In this document: positions 60,737-64,000 of the stretch, one piece after another
Layout of the letters: each line of letters starts with the position of its first letter
Numbering within the stretch: the first letter of the stretch is position 1
Position numbers and translations under genes: made by a program
Notes under the pieces: generated by a model
Databases searched by the model: none
Told to the model about the DNA's origin: nothing
Seen by the model: only the letters and a program-made list of their open reading frames with translations
Assembly: GCF_004923295.1 (NCBI RefSeq)
Contig: NZ_CP039635.1
Coordinates: 950,501 to 1,014,500, forward strand
From: Azospirillum sp. TSH100
GTDB lineage: Bacteria; Pseudomonadota; Alphaproteobacteria; Azospirillales; Azospirillaceae
Direction of reading: 5' to 3'
DNA: 64,000 bases

Positions 60737-61808
60737 TTCTGTGGAGTCCGCCACCCCGGTCACCCACCCGCGCGCGGTCGTCTTCGGCTGCGCCGGGCTG
60801 GAGGTGACGGCCGACGAGGCCGCCTTCTTCCGCGATGCCGATCCGCTCGGTTTCATCCTGTTCCGCCGCAACTGCGACAGCCGCGACCAGATGCGCCGGC
60901 TGGTCGACGATCTGCGCGCCAGCGTCGGCCGCGCCGACGCTCCGGTCCTGATCGACCAGGAAGGCGGCCGGGTCGCCCGCATGCGCCCGCCGCACTGGCC
61001 GGCCCACCCGCCGATGGGCGTGTTCGGCAGGCTCGCCGAACGTGATGCCGCCGCCGGACGCGAGGCTGCCCAAGAGGCGGCCCAAGAGGCGGCATGGATC
61101 AATGGCCGCCTGCTCGCCCACATGCTGATCGAGGTCGGCATCACGGTGGATTGCGCGCCGGTCTGCGACGTGCCGGTGGAGGGCGCCCACGACATCATCG
61201 GCGACCGCGCCTTCTCGCGCGATCCCGCTCTGGTGATCGCTCTCGCCCGCGCCACCGCCCACGGGCTGCTGGCCGGCGGTGTGCTGCCGGTGCTCAAGCA
61301 CATCCCCGGCCATGGTCGCGCCTTTGCCGACAGCCATGCCGAGCTGCCGGTCGTGGAGGCCGACCGTGCAGTGCTGGAGGCGACGGATTTCGCCCCCTTC
61401 CGTGCGCTGGCCGACCTGCCGCTGGCGATGGTGGCCCATGTGGTGCTGAAGGCGATCGATCCGACCGCCCCCGCCAGCACCTCGCCCATCGTGGTGCGCG
61501 AGGTGGTGCGCGGCCCCTCGATCGGCTTCGGCGGCCTGCTGTTCAGCGACGACCTGTCGATGAACGCCTTGCAGGGCGACCCGAGGACGCGGGCAGAGGC
61601 GGTGCTGGCGGCGGGCATGGATGTCGTGCTCCACTGCAACGGCGATCTGGCCGAGATGCGGTCGATACTCGACGCCGTTCCGTTGCTGAGCGGACTGGCG
61701 GCGGAGCGCTGGGCGCGGGCGGAGGCGATGCGCCACGCGCCGGAACCGGCGGACATCGCGGCTTTGACCAACCGGCTGGCCGAGCTTCTCGGCACGGCGC
61801 AGACCTGA
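60723..61808 (+). CDS. nagZ: Beta-N-acetylhexosaminidase (glycoside hydrolase 3)
   Basis: About 361 aa, releasing GlcNAc from anhydro-muropeptides in the cytoplasm. Motifs: HPRAVVFGCAGLEVTADEAAFFRDADPLGFILFRRN, the Asp in LIDQEGGRVARM, the catalytic loop KHIPGHGRAFADSH and the nucleophile Asp in LLFSDDLSM. The start is uncertain. A TTG at 60723, with GGGG seven bases upstream, gives MSVPDS at the N-terminus and a 14-base overlap with the SPOR gene; ATG 60708 and GTG 60741 are alternatives. It works with an AmpG-type permease, one of which lies at 15102. Confidence 0.92.
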   Translation: MSVPDSVESATPVTHPRAVVFGCAGLEVTADEAAFFRDADPLGFILFRRNCDSRDQMRRLVDDLRASVGRADAPVLIDQEGGRVARMRPPHWPAHPPMGVFGRLAERDAAAGREAAQEAAQEAAWINGRLLAHMLIEVGITVDCAPVCDVPVEGAHDIIGDRAFSRDPALVIALARATAHGLLAGGVLPVLKHIPGHGRAFADSHAELPVVEADRAVLEATDFAPFRALADLPLAMVAHVVLKAIDPTAPASTSPIVVREVVRGPSIGFGGLLFSDDLSMNALQGDPRTRAEAVLAAGMDVVLHCNGDLAEMRSILDAVPLLSGLAAERWARAEAMRHAPEPADIAALTNRLAELLGTAQT

Positions 61809-61824
61809 CGGACGGGAGCGGACC

Positions 61825-62502
61825 ATGGAAGCATGGATCTTCCAGGTGACGGCCGTGGCCCTGCCGGCCATCCTCGCCATCACCCTGCACGAGGCGGCGC
61901 ATGGCTTCGTCGCCTGGAGGCTGGGCGACGACACCGCCTATCGGCTGGGTCGCGTCACCTTCAACCCGATCCGCCACATCGACCCGTTCGGCACGGTCCT
62001 GCTGCCGGCGCTGATGTATTTCACCACCGGCTTCGTCTTCGGCTGGGCCAAGCCGGTGCCGGTCAATTTCGCCCGGCTCGACCACCCGCGCCGCGACATG
62101 GTGTGGGTCGCGCTGGCCGGGCCGGGCACCAATTTCCTGCTTGCGGTGGCGTCGGCGGTGATCTGGCGGCTGGTCAATCCGGAAAACAGCGTGATTGAGA
62201 TGTGGATCCGCTCCGCCGCCGAGGTCTCGGTTCTGGTCAACGTCATCCTGATGGTGTTCAACCTGATCCCGCTGCCGCCGTTGGACGGTGGCCGGGTCGC
62301 GGTCGGCATCCTGCCGGATGTTCTGGCGGTGCCGCTGGCGAAGCTGGAGCGTTTCGGTTTGCTGATCCTGATGGCCGCCTTCTTCCTGCTGCCGATGCTG
62401 GGGCGCCAGATCGGCATGGACCTCAGCGTCATGCATTGGGTGCTGGGGCCGCCCGTGGACGCGGTGATCGACTTCATCCGCGTCCTGACCGGCAACGACT
62501 GA
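61825..62502 (+). CDS. Site-2 protease family (M50) membrane metalloprotease
   Basis: 225-aa polytopic membrane protein. The zinc motif HEAAH lies at residues 22-26 in AITLHEAAHGFVAW, and the third ligand Asp in LIPLPPLDGGRVAVG near 155. It is of the short M50 group without a PDZ domain. About five or six helices are predicted. Such proteins cut within membranes; the substrate is unknown. It lies 16 bases after nagZ and ten before scpA, so the cluster is co-transcribed. Confidence 0.9.
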   Translation: MEAWIFQVTAVALPAILAITLHEAAHGFVAWRLGDDTAYRLGRVTFNPIRHIDPFGTVLLPALMYFTTGFVFGWAKPVPVNFARLDHPRRDMVWVALAGPGTNFLLAVASAVIWRLVNPENSVIEMWIRSAAEVSVLVNVILMVFNLIPLPPLDGGRVAVGILPDVLAVPLAKLERFGLLILMAAFFLLPMLGRQIGMDLSVMHWVLGPPVDAVIDFIRVLTGND

Positions 62503-62512
62503 AAGCGATCAT

Positions 62513-63343
62513 ATGGCTGATCTGGTGGCCGAGCCTGTGTTCGACACCCCCGCTGCCGCGGAGGCATCGCCGTCCGAACAGCTGTTGCTGGTCCTCGACG
62601 GCTTCGAGGGGCCGCTCGACATGCTGCTGGCGTTGGGGCGCGACCAGAAGGTCGACCTGACGCGCATCTCCATCCTGGAACTGGCCGACCAGTACCTCAG
62701 CTTCGTTGCCGAGGCGCGGAAGGTGCGGCTGGAGTTGGCCGCCGACTATCTGGTGATGGCGGCGTGGCTGGCCTACCTGAAGTCGCGCCTGCTGCTGCCC
62801 GAGCCGGAGGGGGAGGAGCCGTCGGGCGAGGACATGGCGGCAGCGCTCGCCTTCCAGCTCCAGCGGCTGGAGGCGATGAAGGGCGTCGCTGAAAAGCTGT
62901 TCGCCCGTCCGCGGCTGGGCATCGAAATCCACCCGCGCGGTGCGCCGGAGGATTTGGACCTGCGCCGCAAGTCGGTCTACGAGGTCACCCTGTTCGACCT
63001 GCTGCGTGCCTATGGCCAGCAGCGCGCCCGCAAGGAATCCGGCGTCCTGCACATCACCCCGGTCCGCCTCTATTCGATGGAGGAAGCAGTGCAGCGCCTG
63101 TCCTCGCTGCTCGGCCGGATGCCGGACTGGGCAACGCTGGCGAGCTTCCTGCCGGGCGGGGAGGGCGGCGCGCTGCTGACCCGCTCGGCGCTCGCCGCGC
63201 ATTTCGCCGCGACGTTGGAACTTGCCAAGGCGGGCAGGGTGGAACTGCGCCAGGAGGGCGCCTTCGCCCCGCTCTATGTCCGCGGGCGGGCATCCGGTTT
63301 CCAGGACGCCGACAGTTCGGAAGAAGCGCAATCGCATGATTAA
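62513..63343 (+). CDS. scpA: Segregation and condensation protein A
   Basis: 276-aa kleisin of the SMC-ScpAB condensin. The N-terminal SMC-head-binding part is LLLVLDGFEGPLDMLLALGRDQKVDLTRISILELADQYL, followed by DYLVMAAWLAYLKSRLLLPEPE and the ScpB-binding middle region. The C-terminal winged helix is at ALAAHFAATLELAKAGRVELRQEGAFAPLYV. It overlaps scpB by eight bases. Confidence 0.95.
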   Translation: MADLVAEPVFDTPAAAEASPSEQLLLVLDGFEGPLDMLLALGRDQKVDLTRISILELADQYLSFVAEARKVRLELAADYLVMAAWLAYLKSRLLLPEPEGEEPSGEDMAAALAFQLQRLEAMKGVAEKLFARPRLGIEIHPRGAPEDLDLRRKSVYEVTLFDLLRAYGQQRARKESGVLHITPVRLYSMEEAVQRLSSLLGRMPDWATLASFLPGGEGGALLTRSALAAHFAATLELAKAGRVELRQEGAFAPLYVRGRASGFQDADSSEEAQSHD

Positions 63344-63953
63344 GGAAGGCACCGACGCCCAGGAGGCGGAGGCCCGCATCGGCAAGCTGCGCCTGCTGGA
63401 AGCCCTGCTGTTCGCCTCAAGCGAGCCGTTGGACGAGGAGACGCTGGCCGGCCGCATCGGGCCGGAGGTCGGCCTGCTGCTGGAGGAGCTGCGCGCCCAT
63501 TACGCCCCGCGCGGCGTCACCCTGGTGCGCACCGGCGGCGGCTGGGCCTTCCGTACCGCGGTCGATCTGGCGCCGGAGCTGCGGCGCGAGGAGGAGGTGT
63601 CGCGCAAGCTGTCCCGTGCCGCCATCGAGACGCTGGCGATCATCGCCTACCACCAGCCGGTGACGCGCGGCGAGATCGAGTCCATCCGCGGTGTGGCGAC
63701 CAGCAAGGGCACGCTGGATTTGCTGATGGAACATGGCTGGATCCGGCCGGGCAAGCGGCGGGAGACGCCGGGCCGGCCGCTGACCTGGATCACCACCGAC
63801 CATTTCCTCGACCATTTCGGGCTGGAGAGCCTGCGCGACCTGCCCAGCGTCGAAGACCTGCGCGCCGCCGGCCTGCTCGACAGCCGTCCGGTGCTGCTGG
63901 GGTTGGGGGCGACGGCCGACGACAGCGCGCTGGGGAGCGACAACGAGGAGTAG
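63336..63953 (+). CDS. scpB: Segregation and condensation protein B
   Basis: 205-aa partner of ScpA. It has two winged-helix domains: RIGKLRLLEALLFASSEPLDEETLAGRI and LSRAAIETLAIIAYHQPVTRGEIESIRGV, then LDLLMEHGWIRPGKRRETPGRPLTWITTDHFLDHFGLESLRDLP, the ScpB signature. The ATG at 63336 is inside the scpA end. The remaining 47 bases of the window contain no feature. Confidence 0.95.
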   Translation: MIKEGTDAQEAEARIGKLRLLEALLFASSEPLDEETLAGRIGPEVGLLLEELRAHYAPRGVTLVRTGGGWAFRTAVDLAPELRREEEVSRKLSRAAIETLAIIAYHQPVTRGEIESIRGVATSKGTLDLLMEHGWIRPGKRRETPGRPLTWITTDHFLDHFGLESLRDLPSVEDLRAAGLLDSRPVLLGLGATADDSALGSDNEE

Positions 63954-64000
63954 GTTGGGGGCGGAGGCTTGGTTTTTCACCGGAACCTGAGCGAATTCCC

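Overview
The window reads as ordinary, gene-dense chromosome of a GC-rich alphaproteobacterium. Strong third-position GC, many GTG starts, ATGA/GTGA overlaps, the argS-SPOR-nagZ-scpA-scpB order and a plant-type glutathione reductase suggest a Rhodospirillales member close to Azospirillum. The genus is an inference from gene content and style, not from a database match. No insertion sequence, prophage, CRISPR array or rRNA was seen; one tRNA-Ser(UGA) is present.

Layout. 1-4975 (minus): nucleobase/nucleoside uptake, with a BMP-type binding protein, a double ATPase, two permeases and the start of a cytosine-deaminase-like amidohydrolase. 5220-6289 (minus): an IclR regulator overlapping a tiny DUF2256 zinc-ribbon gene. 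6478-13339 (plus): a divergent operon with a polyamine/opine-type ABC importer wrapped around a three-subunit [2Fe-2S]/FAD amine or opine oxidase. 13351-20265: class II DAHP synthase, AmpG-like permease, Mn catalase, a small periplasmic protein, glutathione reductase and a FliL-like protein. 20672-27451: nicotinate phosphoribosyltransferase, then a minus-strand nucleoside salvage operon (two permeases, cdd, punA, deoC, deoA) that has no ATPase or binding protein of its own. 27637-28990: a thioredoxin-like ferredoxin and an EamA exporter.

29030-33632 is the most unusual part. A clear TPP (THI-box) riboswitch precedes a complete branched-chain-amino-acid-type (LIV/HAAT) ABC importer: binding protein, LivH permease, a fused LivM-LivG polypeptide and LivF. 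This predicts a thiamin or thiamin-precursor importer built on the LIV scaffold, which is not one of the thiamin transporter families I know.

33759-50653: periplasmic protein, ClC channel, peptidoglycan-binding lipoprotein, OpgC-like membrane protein, ClpP paralogue, glycosyltransferase, a barrel-less amidohydrolase remnant (41753-42106), an RND efflux pair behind a 22-bp palindrome with a CheY-like gene after it, a hidden 52-codon gene (47022-47180), a FolB-like protein without the usual catalytic residues, folK, a lipoprotein, a membrane-anchored CoxG-like protein and a cytochrome c. 50698-64000: pepN, a SHOCT lipoprotein in an AT-richer patch beside tRNA-Ser, a coiled-coil protein, erpA-xthA, dGTPase, argS, SPOR protein, nagZ, an M50 protease, scpA and scpB.

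Coordinates of short motifs were counted by hand and may be off by a base.
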